Shown here: positions 18,124 to 27,104 of the stretch, piece by piece | Layout of the letters: every line of letters begins with the position of its first letter | Numbering within the stretch: the stretch's first letter is position 1 | Source of the DNA: Cloacimonetes bacterium UBA3541 | GTDB taxonomy: Bacteria > Cloacimonadota > Cloacimonadia > Cloacimonadales > Cloacimonadaceae | Length of the DNA stretch: 64,000 nucleotides | Assembly (NCBI GenBank): GCA_002376725.1 | Contig: DFOM01000017.1 | Location: 1 to 64,000 of the forward strand | Direction: 5' to 3' | The notes under the pieces: generated by a model | The model's database searches: none | What the model saw: the letters and a program-made list of their open reading frames with translations, nothing else | What the model was told of the DNA's origin: nothing | Translations under genes and position numbers: made by a program

Positions 18124-21100
18124 TTGTTTTCCACCTTATCTATTTTTAGATAAACTTCTTTCCCATTTATATCATAAACTTTCATATCCTGAGAGATATT
18201 AACTCTTATCAGTTCATTGCAAAGAGTTTCAGTTAAAATGTAATCCTTATATGCATCTATAGCAGCTTGAATATCATCATCTCCATACCATTGTATAATA
18301 ATTCTATCCAAGATATCAAAGTTTTGTTCTTTTCTGGTAAATTGAATCTTATTAACCAATTCTCTGGCATAACCTTCCTGAAGTAATTCTGGAGTTAAAG
18401 TTGTGTCCAGAGCAACAAATTTATCATTCATACTTTCAAAGACAAAGCCTTCCCGAGGTATAATCTGCACTTCCACATCTTCAGGAACAAGGTCAATCCC
18501 CAAATCTTCAAGATGATATACTCCAGATGAATGGAATGCTAAAAGCACATCTTGACCCTTAATTCTGCTTAAAGCCTTAGTTATGTCTTTCATTTGCTTC
18601 CCATATTTAGGACCCATAACCTTAAATTGAGGTTTAACCTCATACTGCACAAAGTCATCCTCTTCAGAAACATAAACCAGATTATGAATATTAATCTCTT
18701 CCAGGATAAGGTCTTGCATAGATTCTATTATATCTTTATATTTAGCTGGCACATACATCCTTTGAAGAGGTTGGCGAATTTTTATCTGACAGGCATTTCT
18801 TGCTGCTCTTCCTAAAGAAACCAGATCAATCACAACCTGCATTCTATTTTCCAATTCTAAATCAATAACCTGCTGATTGGAAAGAGGATAATCAGTAAGA
18901 TGAACACTTTCCTTTCCCGTTAAATTTATATAAATTTCATCAGAAATATAAGGTGCAAAGGGAGCAACCAATTGAGCAACAGTTACTAATACCTGGTAAA
19001 GAGTGTTATAAGCATCTATCTTATCTGAAGTCATCCCTTTTGCCCAGAATCTCCTTCTGCTTCTACGAACATACCAATTGGAAAGTTCATCAATAACAAA
19101 ATCCTGAATAGCACGAACTGCCCTGGTTAATTCAAATTCTTCCATCCAGTTTCGCACTTTGTTTATAAGGGAATGAAGACGAGAAATAATCCAGCGGTCT
19201 AACTCAACATCTCTTTGCCAGTCAAGAGGATATAACGCAGCATCATATCCATCAATATTGGCATAAGTAGCAAAAAAGGAATAGGTGTTCTTCAAAGTAC
19301 CAATAAACTTACCTACTATCTCTCTAACTCCATCAACATCAAAACGAGTTGGGACCCAGGGAGGACTAACTTCCAGAAGATACCAGCGAATAGCATCAGC
19401 TCCATACTCTTGCATCAACTCAATAGGGTCAACTGCATTACCTTTGGACTTACTCATTTTCTGCCCTCTTTTATCCAAAATCATCTCATTAACTAAGCAA
19501 CTTTTAAAGCTGGAAATGCCTTTGAATAGAGTTGAAATAGCAAGCAAAGAATAAAACCATCCCCGTGTTTGATCTATACCTTCCGAGATAAAATCCGCAG
19601 GAAATAGCTCTTTATCAAAGATATCAGCATTTTCAAAAGGATAATGCCACTGAGCAAAGGGCATAGAACCACTATCAAACCAGCAATCTATAACTTCTGG
19701 AGTGCGAATCATAGCTCCACCACAATGTTCACATTTTAGCACGACCTCATCAATATAGGGACGATGGAGTTCCAGTTGTTCGGGCACTGGCGAACCATTT
19801 TTTAAAGCACCATTTACTCTCAGTTCTTGAATTGAACCTATAGAACTTCTTGCTCCACAACCATTACAAATCCAGATATTAAGAGGTGTGCCCCAGAATC
19901 TATCTCTTGAAAGTGCCCAATCTACATTATTTTCCAGCCATTCTCCAAAACGTTTTTCACCCACAAAAGGAGGATACCAACGAATTTGCCGGTTATTAGC
20001 TAATAGCTGATCCTTAAAATCTGAGGTACGAATATACCATGTATCTCTTGCATAATAAATAAGAGGTGTTTGACAACGCCAGCAATGAGGATAACTATGC
20101 TTAATCTGTTCTCTTTTATATAGATAACCTCTCTCTTTAAGAAAACGTAGTATATCCTTATCTGCAGTCTTAACGAAGATGCCTGACCAAGGTTCAACCT
20201 GTGAAGTAAATTTACCTTCTGTATCCACAGGCTGAATAAAGGGAAGATCATATTTTTCCCCTAATTGATAATCATCCTGTCCAAAAGCGGGAGCAGTATG
20301 AACAATGCCTGTTCCTTCTTCTATTGAAACATAATCTGCTAAGCCTATATACCAAGCCGGTTTATTAACTTGAACGAAGGTAAATAGAGGCTGATATTTT
20401 TTATATTCTATTTCTCGTCCAGAGAACTCTTTAATAATTTCGTATTCTCCATCCAGAACATTTAAGCACTCTTTAGCCAGGATATAATATTCACTTTTAT
20501 GAAGTACCTTAGCATAGGTAAAATCGGGATGAACCGCAAGAGCCACATTGGAAATCAAGGTCCAGGGTGTAGTAGTCCAGGCAAGATACCAGGTATTCTC
20601 TTCGTCCAAGGCTTTAAATTTGATATAGATAGAAGGGTCCTCTATCTCTTTATAACCTTGAGCTACTTCATGAGAAGAAAGTGGTGTTCCACAACTCGGA
20701 CAGTAAGGCACTATTTTATGAGCTTTATAGAGTAAATCTCTTTTAAAAAAGTCGTTTAAGATATACCAGACAGATTCAATATATTCATTATGCATAGTAA
20801 CATAGGGATGCTCCAGGTCAATCCAATATCCCATCAATTCTGTCATTTGCGTCCAGAGGTCTAAATAATTCCATACAGATTCTTTACAAGCTTCACAAAA
20901 CTTTTCTATACCATATTCTTCTATGGCTTTTTTACTTTCCAATCCGAGTTGTTTTTCCACTTCAATCTCAACTGGTAAACCATGAGTGTCCCATCCTGCT
21001 TTTCTTTTAACTTGAAAACCTGTCATCGTTTTGTAACGACAGACCACATCCTTTAAAGTTCTTGCCATTACATGATGGATTCCAGGAGTTCCATTAGCAG

Positions 21101-21245
21101 TGGGTGGTCCTTCATAGAAGATGAAATTAGGAGCACCTTCCCGGAAAGCTACACTTTTGTGCATCAAATTATGCTGCTTCCAGTACTGACGGATGCTTTC
21201 TTCTAAGTCCTGAGGAGCAGCTTTTAAATCTATATTTTTATACAT
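18120..21245 (-). CDS. ileS: Isoleucyl-tRNA synthetase
   Basis: This 1041-aa class I synthetase charges tRNA-Ile in the cytoplasm. The HIGH-region variant TANGTPGIHHVMAR is near residue 55, and KMSKSKGNAVDP appears in the catalytic C-half (around 600). Editing-domain residues, and WFDSGSMPFAQW typical of IleRS rather than ValRS, are present. Pairs such as CPSCG, CNGCG and CEHCG suggest structural zinc sites. The GIHH form and length fit the eukaryote-like (mupirocin-resistant type) IleRS branch (inference). Its stop overlaps the start of the downstream fusion gene by 4 bases. Confidence 0.95.
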   Translation of the reverse strand: MYKNIDLKAAPQDLEESIRQYWKQHNLMHKSVAFREGAPNFIFYEGPPTANGTPGIHHVMARTLKDVVCRYKTMTGFQVKRKAGWDTHGLPVEIEVEKQLGLESKKAIEEYGIEKFCEACKESVWNYLDLWTQMTELMGYWIDLEHPYVTMHNEYIESVWYILNDFFKRDLLYKAHKIVPYCPSCGTPLSSHEVAQGYKEIEDPSIYIKFKALDEENTWYLAWTTTPWTLISNVALAVHPDFTYAKVLHKSEYYILAKECLNVLDGEYEIIKEFSGREIEYKKYQPLFTFVQVNKPAWYIGLADYVSIEEGTGIVHTAPAFGQDDYQLGEKYDLPFIQPVDTEGKFTSQVEPWSGIFVKTADKDILRFLKERGYLYKREQIKHSYPHCWRCQTPLIYYARDTWYIRTSDFKDQLLANNRQIRWYPPFVGEKRFGEWLENNVDWALSRDRFWGTPLNIWICNGCGARSSIGSIQELRVNGALKNGSPVPEQLELHRPYIDEVVLKCEHCGGAMIRTPEVIDCWFDSGSMPFAQWHYPFENADIFDKELFPADFISEGIDQTRGWFYSLLAISTLFKGISSFKSCLVNEMILDKRGQKMSKSKGNAVDPIELMQEYGADAIRWYLLEVSPPWVPTRFDVDGVREIVGKFIGTLKNTYSFFATYANIDGYDAALYPLDWQRDVELDRWIISRLHSLINKVRNWMEEFELTRAVRAIQDFVIDELSNWYVRRSRRRFWAKGMTSDKIDAYNTLYQVLVTVAQLVAPFAPYISDEIYINLTGKESVHLTDYPLSNQQVIDLELENRMQVVIDLVSLGRAARNACQIKIRQPLQRMYVPAKYKDIIESMQDLILEEINIHNLVYVSEEDDFVQYEVKPQFKVMGPKYGKQMKDITKALSRIKGQDVLLAFHSSGVYHLEDLGIDLVPEDVEVQIIPREGFVFESMNDKFVALDTTLTPELLQEGYARELVNKIQFTRKEQNFDILDRIIIQWYGDDDIQAAIDAYKDYILTETLCNELIRVNISQDMKVYDINGKEVYLKIDKVENK

Positions 21246-21302
21246 ATAACCATAAATAATCTAGGTAAGCTAAAATTATCCATAAAACTGTAATTAGATT
21301 GT

Positions 21303-21665
21303 TTAACCAATCTTTTTAGTGCGACTAAACTTCTTTTTCCCAGGGACAAAGGTCTTCTTAACTTGCGTTTGAGCAGATTTTCGGGTACGAGCAGCTGGAA
21401 TAGTAGCTTCAGATTCTTCTTCCACCGGTTTTTCTTCAAATAATTCGCTGAAATGCTCTTTTAAATCTTCATTTTCAGAAACATAGTTTTTCCATTCTTC
21501 AAGAGCGGCTTCCCGATCTACACAATGAGGACAGAGCACCAGCATATTTTGCTCATTAATACCTATCCAACCGCGGTCATAACAATGATCGCAGTGTTTT
21601 TTACGACGATATTGTTGAGCAATTTCTTGTGCCACTTCTAAATGTTCATCTGCAAGCTTAAACAT
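21303..21665 (-). CDS. Small DnaJ-type zinc-motif protein with basic tail
   Basis: I do not recognise this 120-aa protein. It has two CxxC pairs (C25/C28 in CDHCYDRGW and C45/C48 in CPHC), a spacing like one DnaJ or rubredoxin-like zinc site. A Glu-rich middle follows, and the tail is Lys/Arg-rich (FVPGKKKFSRTKKIG). It lies between another small cysteine-motif gene and ileS on the same strand. The acidic-then-basic tail suggests RNA or ribosome contact (speculation). Confidence 0.65.
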   Translation of the reverse strand: MFKLADEHLEVAQEIAQQYRRKKHCDHCYDRGWIGINEQNMLVLCPHCVDREAALEEWKNYVSENEDLKEHFSELFEEKPVEEESEATIPAARTRKSAQTQVKKTFVPGKKKFSRTKKIG

Positions 21666-21800
21666 AAGCTCTCCTATGTGGTTTTTTAAGGGTTTGGGAG
21701 CATCTAGCAGCTCTAAAATTATCTATATTCCTCATAATTTTACCAGTATTTTGAATATTACTTTTCTGAAAAGGTTTTTTTTCTTACCACCCTTACCTAG

Positions 21801-22301
21801 CTATTTTTTCTTACTAGTTTTTGCTTTGCTAGAAAACTCAGATACAGGCTTCACTTTTTCTTTTTCCTGCTGATTTTCTTCCGTAGTTAAATTAAATTGC
21901 CAAGGCTCTTCAATAGCAGTTTTCTTCATATTTACTTTTACTATTGGAATTATACGATGTGTAACGATAAAGAGATTCTTATTACGGGCGAGTTCTAATT
22001 TCTCTTCCGGCGACAAAGCTTCAATTTCTTTCAGATTAACTATCTTTTCAATCTTACCTGTCGTTACATCTACTATTTGGACAAAGGTTTGCTTTTCAGC
22101 CATAAGTATTACCTCCAGGTTATATTTCTCAGGGAATTTATTACAAATATTGCTTACAAAATCCAGATACTCATCCCGATAAATCTCAAACCATTTACGG
22201 AAAGAGCGACATTTTGCCACACGATAACATATTGAACATAGTGGAGGAGCCACTTGACGATGATGTTTCAGTTCACAAGTATAGAGTATGGATTTATTCA
22301 T
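21801..22301 (-). CDS. Small Cys-motif protein with Lys-rich tail
   Basis: I use the ATG at 22301, about 11 bases after AAGGA; the TTG at 22310 is too close to that SD. The 166-aa product has C9, C22, C25 and C33 near the N-terminus (C-x12-C-x2-C-x7-C, possible zinc or Fe-S site). A middle region with VQIVDVTTGKIEKIVNLKE follows, and the tail is basic (SKAKTSKKK). I do not recognise the family. Like the next gene it combines a metal motif with a Lys-rich end, so the two may act together. A minus-strand TTGACA lies at 22337-22332. Confidence 0.6.
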   Translation of the reverse strand: MNKSILYTCELKHHRQVAPPLCSICYRVAKCRSFRKWFEIYRDEYLDFVSNICNKFPEKYNLEVILMAEKQTFVQIVDVTTGKIEKIVNLKEIEALSPEEKLELARNKNLFIVTHRIIPIVKVNMKKTAIEEPWQFNLTTEENQQEKEKVKPVSEFSSKAKTSKKK

Positions 22302-22711
22302 AGCTAACAATATCCTTCTAATCTATACTAATGTCAAGAAATATCGTTAATTTCTATTCATTGTTCCTGAAAATTTGCTTCTTTTCTATCCAAAGATATT
22401 TCTTTCTTTTATTTTCCCCATCTTCCCACTAATATCCGGTATGTTTTCAATATTATTTCAGTCAGGGTTTGAAGTTGAGCATAAGTTCTTCTTATTCTTT
22501 AAGATAATCTCTATATCCCTGAAGGAGAATCAAAGAACTTACTATTTTTTACTAGATGAAAAAGTAATTTACCCAATGTATGGATAAATAGAGGGTTAAA
22601 TTACGACCTTTATCAGTGTATGTTCTAATTATAAACCATTTGCTAAATGCTTTGACAAAAAAACGAATAGTAAATAGATGTATTATATAAAAAATATATT
22701 GTGGAGAAGAA
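22302..22711. other. Divergent intergenic region
   Basis: No supported gene lies in these 410 bases; a 70-codon plus-strand frame at 22375 is Phe/Ile-rich with no SD and looks random. TTGACA occurs on the minus strand at 22337-22332 and on the plus strand at 22652-22657, each a plausible -35 for the flanking genes, with only loose -10 candidates (TATTATA near 22681). Confidence 0.5.
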
Positions 22712-23836
22712 ATGCAAGATGATGTAGTTAAATATTTTCTGGAACTTATTTCTATTGACAGTGAATCGGGAAATGAACGAGCCATAATAGACCATCTTAC
22801 ATCAGATTTAAAAGTCTTAGGAGCTAAAGTTGAAGAAGATGATGCCTATGTTTTAAGCGGTGGAAATGCAGGAAATCTCTATGCTCAAATCCCAGGAAAT
22901 ATAGATAAAAAACCTATTCTCTTCTGTGTTCACTGTGATACCGTAAAACCAGGAAAAGGAATTAAACCTATTATAAGTGATGGAATCATCCGTTCTGATG
23001 GAACTACTATCCTTGGTTCAGATGATAAATCTGGAATTGCGGAACTATTTACTGCTATTAAAGACATATTAGAAAACGAAGAAAAACACCCTCCTATGGA
23101 AATTCTAATCACTGTTTCAGAAGAAGTAGGATTATTAGGTGCTAAGCATTTTGATAAAACCAGATTAAAATCTGCCTTGGGTTATGCTCTAGATGCACAT
23201 CAAGTGGAAGAATTAGTAATCGGAGCTCCAGCTCAAAACTCCATTCAAATAACTTTCTTTGGTAAAGAATCACATGCTGGAGTAGAACCGGAAAAAGGAA
23301 TTAATGCCATTCGGGTTGCAGCAGAAGCTATTACTACTATGCCTATAGGACGGATTGACCACGAAACTACAAGTAATATCGGTCTCATCAAGGGAGGTAT
23401 TGCTACGAATATTGTCCCCAATAAAGTAGAAGTTAAAGGCGAAGCACGAAGCCATAACCGTTCTAAACTGGATCAGGTTACAGCAGATATCCATCATTGT
23501 ATAGAACAAGCAGTACAGCATTATCAATATGACTTTGGTGGTGCTTCATTTGATTGGAAAGTAAATCTGGAATATGAAGCATTTTATATCCCGGATAGTG
23601 AGCCCGTAGTTCAATTAGCTATAGATGCAATGCATAGAATAGGATTAACTCCCAAAGTGGTAATCGGTGGCGGTGGTAGTGACGCTAATATTATTAATGC
23701 CAGTGGATTACCAATGATAATTTGTGGAACTGGAATGAATAAAGTTCATACCTTAGATGAAGAAATAGAAATAGAACAGTTGCTAAAAGGAAAAGAATTC
23801 CTGAAAGCGTTAATCCAGCGTTATGCTGAATTATAA
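22712..23836 (+). CDS. M20-family metallopeptidase, tripeptidase T-like
   Basis: This 374-aa di-metal hydrolase shows the M20 ligands in order: HCDTV (His and Asp), GSDDKSG (bridging Asp), SEEVG (catalytic Glu and Glu ligand), YALDAHQ (Asp ligand) and NKVHTLDE (final His). The dimerisation domain lies between about 180 and 290. It resembles PepT-type tripeptidases more than DapE, but it sits 9 bp upstream of dapB and in line with dapF. A role in diaminopimelate metabolism or cell-wall peptide recycling is therefore possible. SD: GGAGAAGAA before ATG. Confidence 0.88.
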   Translation: MQDDVVKYFLELISIDSESGNERAIIDHLTSDLKVLGAKVEEDDAYVLSGGNAGNLYAQIPGNIDKKPILFCVHCDTVKPGKGIKPIISDGIIRSDGTTILGSDDKSGIAELFTAIKDILENEEKHPPMEILITVSEEVGLLGAKHFDKTRLKSALGYALDAHQVEELVIGAPAQNSIQITFFGKESHAGVEPEKGINAIRVAAEAITTMPIGRIDHETTSNIGLIKGGIATNIVPNKVEVKGEARSHNRSKLDQVTADIHHCIEQAVQHYQYDFGGASFDWKVNLEYEAFYIPDSEPVVQLAIDAMHRIGLTPKVVIGGGGSDANIINASGLPMIICGTGMNKVHTLDEEIEIEQLLKGKEFLKALIQRYAEL

Positions 23837-23845
23837 GGAAATACT

Positions 23846-24586
23846 ATGTTAAATATCACTTTAATTGGCTATGGTAAGATGGGAAAAATGATTGCTCATT
23901 TAGCCGAAGAACACGGATGCAAGGTTAAAGCTATCATTGATCCCCTTCAAGAAGGTTGCGAAAGAGAAATCCGAGAAGACCTGCTTGGTGAAGTATGTAT
24001 TGATTTCACTCAACCTCAATCAGTTCTGGATAATATCAAAAAAGTTGCCACTGCAGGAAAACATATGGTAATAGGAACTACGGGATGGAATAAATTTGAG
24101 GATGAAGTGCGAGAAATCGTTGATAAAAACAATATTGGTTTAATCTTTGGAGCAAATTTTTCTATAGGAATGAATATCTTCAATCGGATTGTCCGTTACG
24201 CAACTTCACTTTGTGATAAATTCCCTATTTATGATGTCTGTGGCTGGGAAATGCATCATAATCAGAAAGCTGATAGTCCTTCCGGAACTGCTATTCAGCT
24301 TTCTGAAACTATCATATCTCAAAGCAGTATTAAAGAAACTGCAGTATATGACCGCTTAAATAGACGCATTAACAAGAATGAACTCCATTTTACCAGCCTT
24401 AGAGCAGGTTCAGAACCAGGATGGCATAATATAATCTTTGACTCGGAAAATGATAGTATAGAACTTTCTCATCATGTTCGCTCAAGAGCTTGTTTTGCTA
24501 CTGGAGCCTTAAGAGCTGCTCAGTGGATTTCCGTTCATAAAGGAATGTATAGTTTTAATCAGATGATGGAAGACCTGTTATGTTAA
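23846..24586 (+). CDS. dapB: 4-hydroxy-tetrahydrodipicolinate reductase
   Basis: This 246-aa enzyme reduces hydroxy-tetrahydrodipicolinate with NAD(P)H on the way to diaminopimelate and lysine. The dinucleotide loop IGYGKMGKM is at the N-terminus, IGTTGW is in the middle, and the catalytic region MHHNQKADSPSGTA supplies His and Lys. Length is typical. Its 3' end overlaps dapF by 7 bases, which implies coupled translation. Confidence 0.95.
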   Translation: MLNITLIGYGKMGKMIAHLAEEHGCKVKAIIDPLQEGCEREIREDLLGEVCIDFTQPQSVLDNIKKVATAGKHMVIGTTGWNKFEDEVREIVDKNNIGLIFGANFSIGMNIFNRIVRYATSLCDKFPIYDVCGWEMHHNQKADSPSGTAIQLSETIISQSSIKETAVYDRLNRRINKNELHFTSLRAGSEPGWHNIIFDSENDSIELSHHVRSRACFATGALRAAQWISVHKGMYSFNQMMEDLLC

Positions 24587-25356
24587 TACCTTTTTGCAAA
24601 TTGGAGGCTCAGGGTAACGATTTTGTGATTCTGGAGCTAATTCCTGCTTCAAATACTAGGCTACCTTTAAATTTGCTAGCCAAAGATATTTGTAAAGTTC
24701 ACCAGGGAGTTGGAGCCGATGGATTAGTGATACTCTTAGCTTCTGATAGTGCAGATGGAAAAATGATTATCTATAATAAAGATGGAAGTCGTGCAGAGAT
24801 GTGTGGTTCTGCTCTCCGATGCTGTGCCTATCTTCTCTCTGATTTAACCAATAAAAAAGAGCTGAAGATTGAGACTGATAGCGGTATTAAGACGGCATCC
24901 ATAAAAGATAAAGCCATTCAGGTAAACTTAGGCAGACCCTCAATAATAAAGGATAACATCCTAGTAGAAGAAGTTAAGGGTACTCTGGTAGAGATTGGAA
25001 ATATTCATTTTGTCTCTTATCAGGATGTTTTAGATGGACAGGAATTATATTTAGGTCCTACTTTGGAAAAACATTCTGCCTTTCACGCACCAGTCAATGT
25101 AGAGTTTGTGCATCCTCTTTCTGCTACAGAGTTAGAAATGAAGGTCTGGGAAAAGGGAGTTGGACTCACTCAAGCTTGCGGAACAGGAGCAGTAGCAAGT
25201 GTTTTTACCGGTATAATTCACGGTATCTTATCTAATGAGGTTAAAGTTAATATGCCTGGTGGACAGGTTCTTATCCGAAAAATGGATACTGGGGATTTTT
25301 TGCTTGAAGGAAATGTGACTAAAGTGTTCAATGGAGTTTATAAATGGAAGATTTAG
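24580..25356 (+). CDS. dapF: Diaminopimelate epimerase
   Basis: This 258-aa cofactor-free racemase converts LL- to meso-diaminopimelate for peptidoglycan and lysine. Both catalytic cysteines are visible: C75 in RAEMCGSALR and C200 in TQACGTGA. The opening FCKLEAQGNDFVI matches the family (usually KMHGLGNDF). Genes on both sides overlap it (dapB by 7 bases, the RodZ-like gene by 13), so it is part of a compact operon. Meso-DAP use fits a Gram-negative wall. Confidence 0.95.
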   Translation: MLIPFCKLEAQGNDFVILELIPASNTRLPLNLLAKDICKVHQGVGADGLVILLASDSADGKMIIYNKDGSRAEMCGSALRCCAYLLSDLTNKKELKIETDSGIKTASIKDKAIQVNLGRPSIIKDNILVEEVKGTLVEIGNIHFVSYQDVLDGQELYLGPTLEKHSAFHAPVNVEFVHPLSATELEMKVWEKGVGLTQACGTGAVASVFTGIIHGILSNEVKVNMPGGQVLIRKMDTGDFLLEGNVTKVFNGVYKWKI

Positions 25357-25970
25357 GTGCCTATCTAAAAGAATTAAGAGAAGAAAAGAATATAAATTAT
25401 GACCAGATTTATGAAGATCTTCATCTGAGAGAAGAACAAGTTCGCCTTATGGAAGAAAACCGCTTTTCAGAACTTGGGTACCTGGGTTTTGCCCGAGCTA
25501 TGGTCTATAATTATGCTCGTTATCTGGAAGCTGATATTGATGAGGTAATGCAAAAGTTTAACCTCTTAATGCCTGATAACATCAAGAAAATAGAACCTGA
25601 AAGTCAGGAAGGCGGTAAAAAGATATTAATCTCTCCTAATCTTTTCTGGATTATAGGTATAATTTTAATAGTCATTGTGTTGGGTACTATCCTCTGGCAC
25701 GCTTATAGCTCTGGCTGGTTGCAAATGCCTGATCTTTTTAAAAGCAACTCTTCTGATACAAGCTCAGTAGAGAAATTAACCCAGCAGGAAGAACCTATTC
25801 CTCAAAAAGACCCTATCCGAGAAAGACAAAAAGCATTGATGGATTCAATCACTAAAGCTCAACCTATCCAGAAAGTTCCTGTACCAAATGATGAGACTAC
25901 TTTTATAGATACAATGGATATTGTAGGTGAGATTCTTGGTCCTTCAGCTATGGATATATCAGATAGATGA
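25344..25970 (+). CDS. RodZ-like helix-turn-helix membrane protein
   Basis: This 208-aa protein has a Cro/RodZ-type helix-turn-helix (about 4-65: LGAYLKELREEKNINYDQI onward), a linker, one TM helix (about 97-119) and a C-terminal part rich in Gln, Pro and Lys. This is the layout of RodZ, which links MreB to the elongation machinery, although the usual beta-domain (DUF4115) is not obvious. Overlap with dapF places it with cell-wall precursor genes, which supports a shape or wall role. Confidence 0.75.
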   Translation: MEDLGAYLKELREEKNINYDQIYEDLHLREEQVRLMEENRFSELGYLGFARAMVYNYARYLEADIDEVMQKFNLLMPDNIKKIEPESQEGGKKILISPNLFWIIGIILIVIVLGTILWHAYSSGWLQMPDLFKSNSSDTSSVEKLTQQEEPIPQKDPIRERQKALMDSITKAQPIQKVPVPNDETTFIDTMDIVGEILGPSAMDISDR

Positions 25971-25980
25971 TATTTAATAC

Positions 25981-26008
25981 TTGACGAATCTAGCTTTTAT
26001 ATTATAAA
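25981..26008 (+). promoter_or_regulatory. Putative sigma70-like promoter
   Basis: TTGACG (25981-25986), a 16-base spacer and TATAAA (26003-26008) lie 24 bases before the start codon of the ferritin-like gene, with a strong SD (AAGGAGG) between. This is one of the two best canonical promoters in the window. Confidence 0.6.
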
Positions 26009-26032
26009 ATATATTAATGATAAGGAGGAAAA

Positions 26033-26518
26033 ATGGCAGTATATTCTATCAACGAAATTATTGAAATGGCTGTCCAGATTGAACGCAATGGTTATGCTTT
26101 CTATAATGAAGCTAGCAAACGTAAAGACCTGGATGATAAAAGTTGTGAGTTTATAAGCTGGCTTAGAGATCAGGAATTGGAACATGAAAAGAGTTTCTTA
26201 GCTCTGAGGGATGATGCCGAATTGAAGAGCTTAGAATTATCCCAGGATTGGGAATTAGTAGCTTTATATCTAAAGACTATCGTGGAAGGAAGAATTTTCA
26301 ATAGTGAAGATTCTGCTATTCGTCGTGCTATTGAAGCAAAAAATTTAGCTGAGATAATAGACTATGCTATCAGTTTTGAGAAAGATACCTTACTCTATTT
26401 TCAGACTATTAGTAATAATATCTCCTATCCTAAGGCAATAGATGTCTTACACAAGATTATCAACGAAGAAATATCCCACATTATTAAATTAGCAGATTTT
26501 AAAAAGAATCTTAGCTGA
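26033..26518 (+). CDS. Ferritin-like / rubrerythrin-type diiron protein
   Basis: This 161-aa, all-helical protein has the paired motifs of ferritin-like diiron proteins: IERNGYAFYNEA (Glu), DQELEHEKSF (ExxH), FEKDTLLYF (Glu) and NEEISHII (ExxH). It lacks the rubredoxin domain of classical rubrerythrin. Such proteins detoxify peroxide or store iron in anaerobes. It has its own promoter and a strong SD (AAGGAGG), so it may be well expressed. Confidence 0.85.
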   Translation: MAVYSINEIIEMAVQIERNGYAFYNEASKRKDLDDKSCEFISWLRDQELEHEKSFLALRDDAELKSLELSQDWELVALYLKTIVEGRIFNSEDSAIRRAIEAKNLAEIIDYAISFEKDTLLYFQTISNNISYPKAIDVLHKIINEEISHIIKLADFKKNLS

Positions 26519-26526
26519 TTCAATAA

Positions 26527-27048
26527 ATGTCACCCAAAAAATCAAATAGCAGGATAAAGAAACTTTGTTTTATCATACTTATCCTGCTATTGTCCTTTTT
26601 TGTACTGATCTATAACCCTATAACTCTGAGATTAATGACCCTCGGAGTTGCTATATATTACAAAATAGACCCTAAAATTTTCTATCAATTAATTTATACA
26701 GAGAGTAAATTCTACAATTTTGCCCTATCTCCAGCTAAAGCTAAGGGTTTGGGTCAGATAAAAGAATCAACTGCCCAATATATTCAGCAAAAACATAAAC
26801 CCGGAAAACTTTATTTGCCTCTCTACAATCTTAAACTATCAGCAAAGTATATCCTTTATTTGCAGGAACGCTTTCAGGGCAACTGGACTTTGGTACTAGC
26901 TGCTTATAATTGGGGAGAATATAATGTGGCTCAAAGGATAAAAGGTATCTCTATAAACCCTAAACTGGATTATCGTTATAAATTTAAAGATATACCCGAA
27001 ACTTACGATTATATCAATAAAATAATTCCTCCAGCAAAAAAGGCTTGA
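26527..27048 (+). CDS. Membrane-anchored lytic transglycosylase (SLT domain)
   Basis: This 173-aa protein has an N-terminal TM anchor (about 12-31) and an SLT domain that cleaves peptidoglycan between MurNAc and GlcNAc. The catalytic Glu is E59 in IYTESKF; GLGQIKEST and LAAYNWGEYN are the other family motifs. It resembles Slt70/MltC-type domains without extra binding modules. It is 8 bp downstream of the ferritin-like gene. Confidence 0.9.
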   Translation: MSPKKSNSRIKKLCFIILILLLSFFVLIYNPITLRLMTLGVAIYYKIDPKIFYQLIYTESKFYNFALSPAKAKGLGQIKESTAQYIQQKHKPGKLYLPLYNLKLSAKYILYLQERFQGNWTLVLAAYNWGEYNVAQRIKGISINPKLDYRYKFKDIPETYDYINKIIPPAKKA

Positions 27049-27104
27049 CGATAAACAAGATATAAAAAAACTAACTTTAACATTAAACTTTTTAGGGGTT
27101 TGAA

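Noticed and set aside
22375..22587. 70-codon plus-strand frame in the intergenic region
   Set aside because: Phe/Ile-rich with no SD, typical of random AT-rich sequence.
22712..23836. dapE assignment
   Set aside because: Context suggests it, but the spacing and sequence of the metal motifs look closer to PepT; I left the symbol empty.
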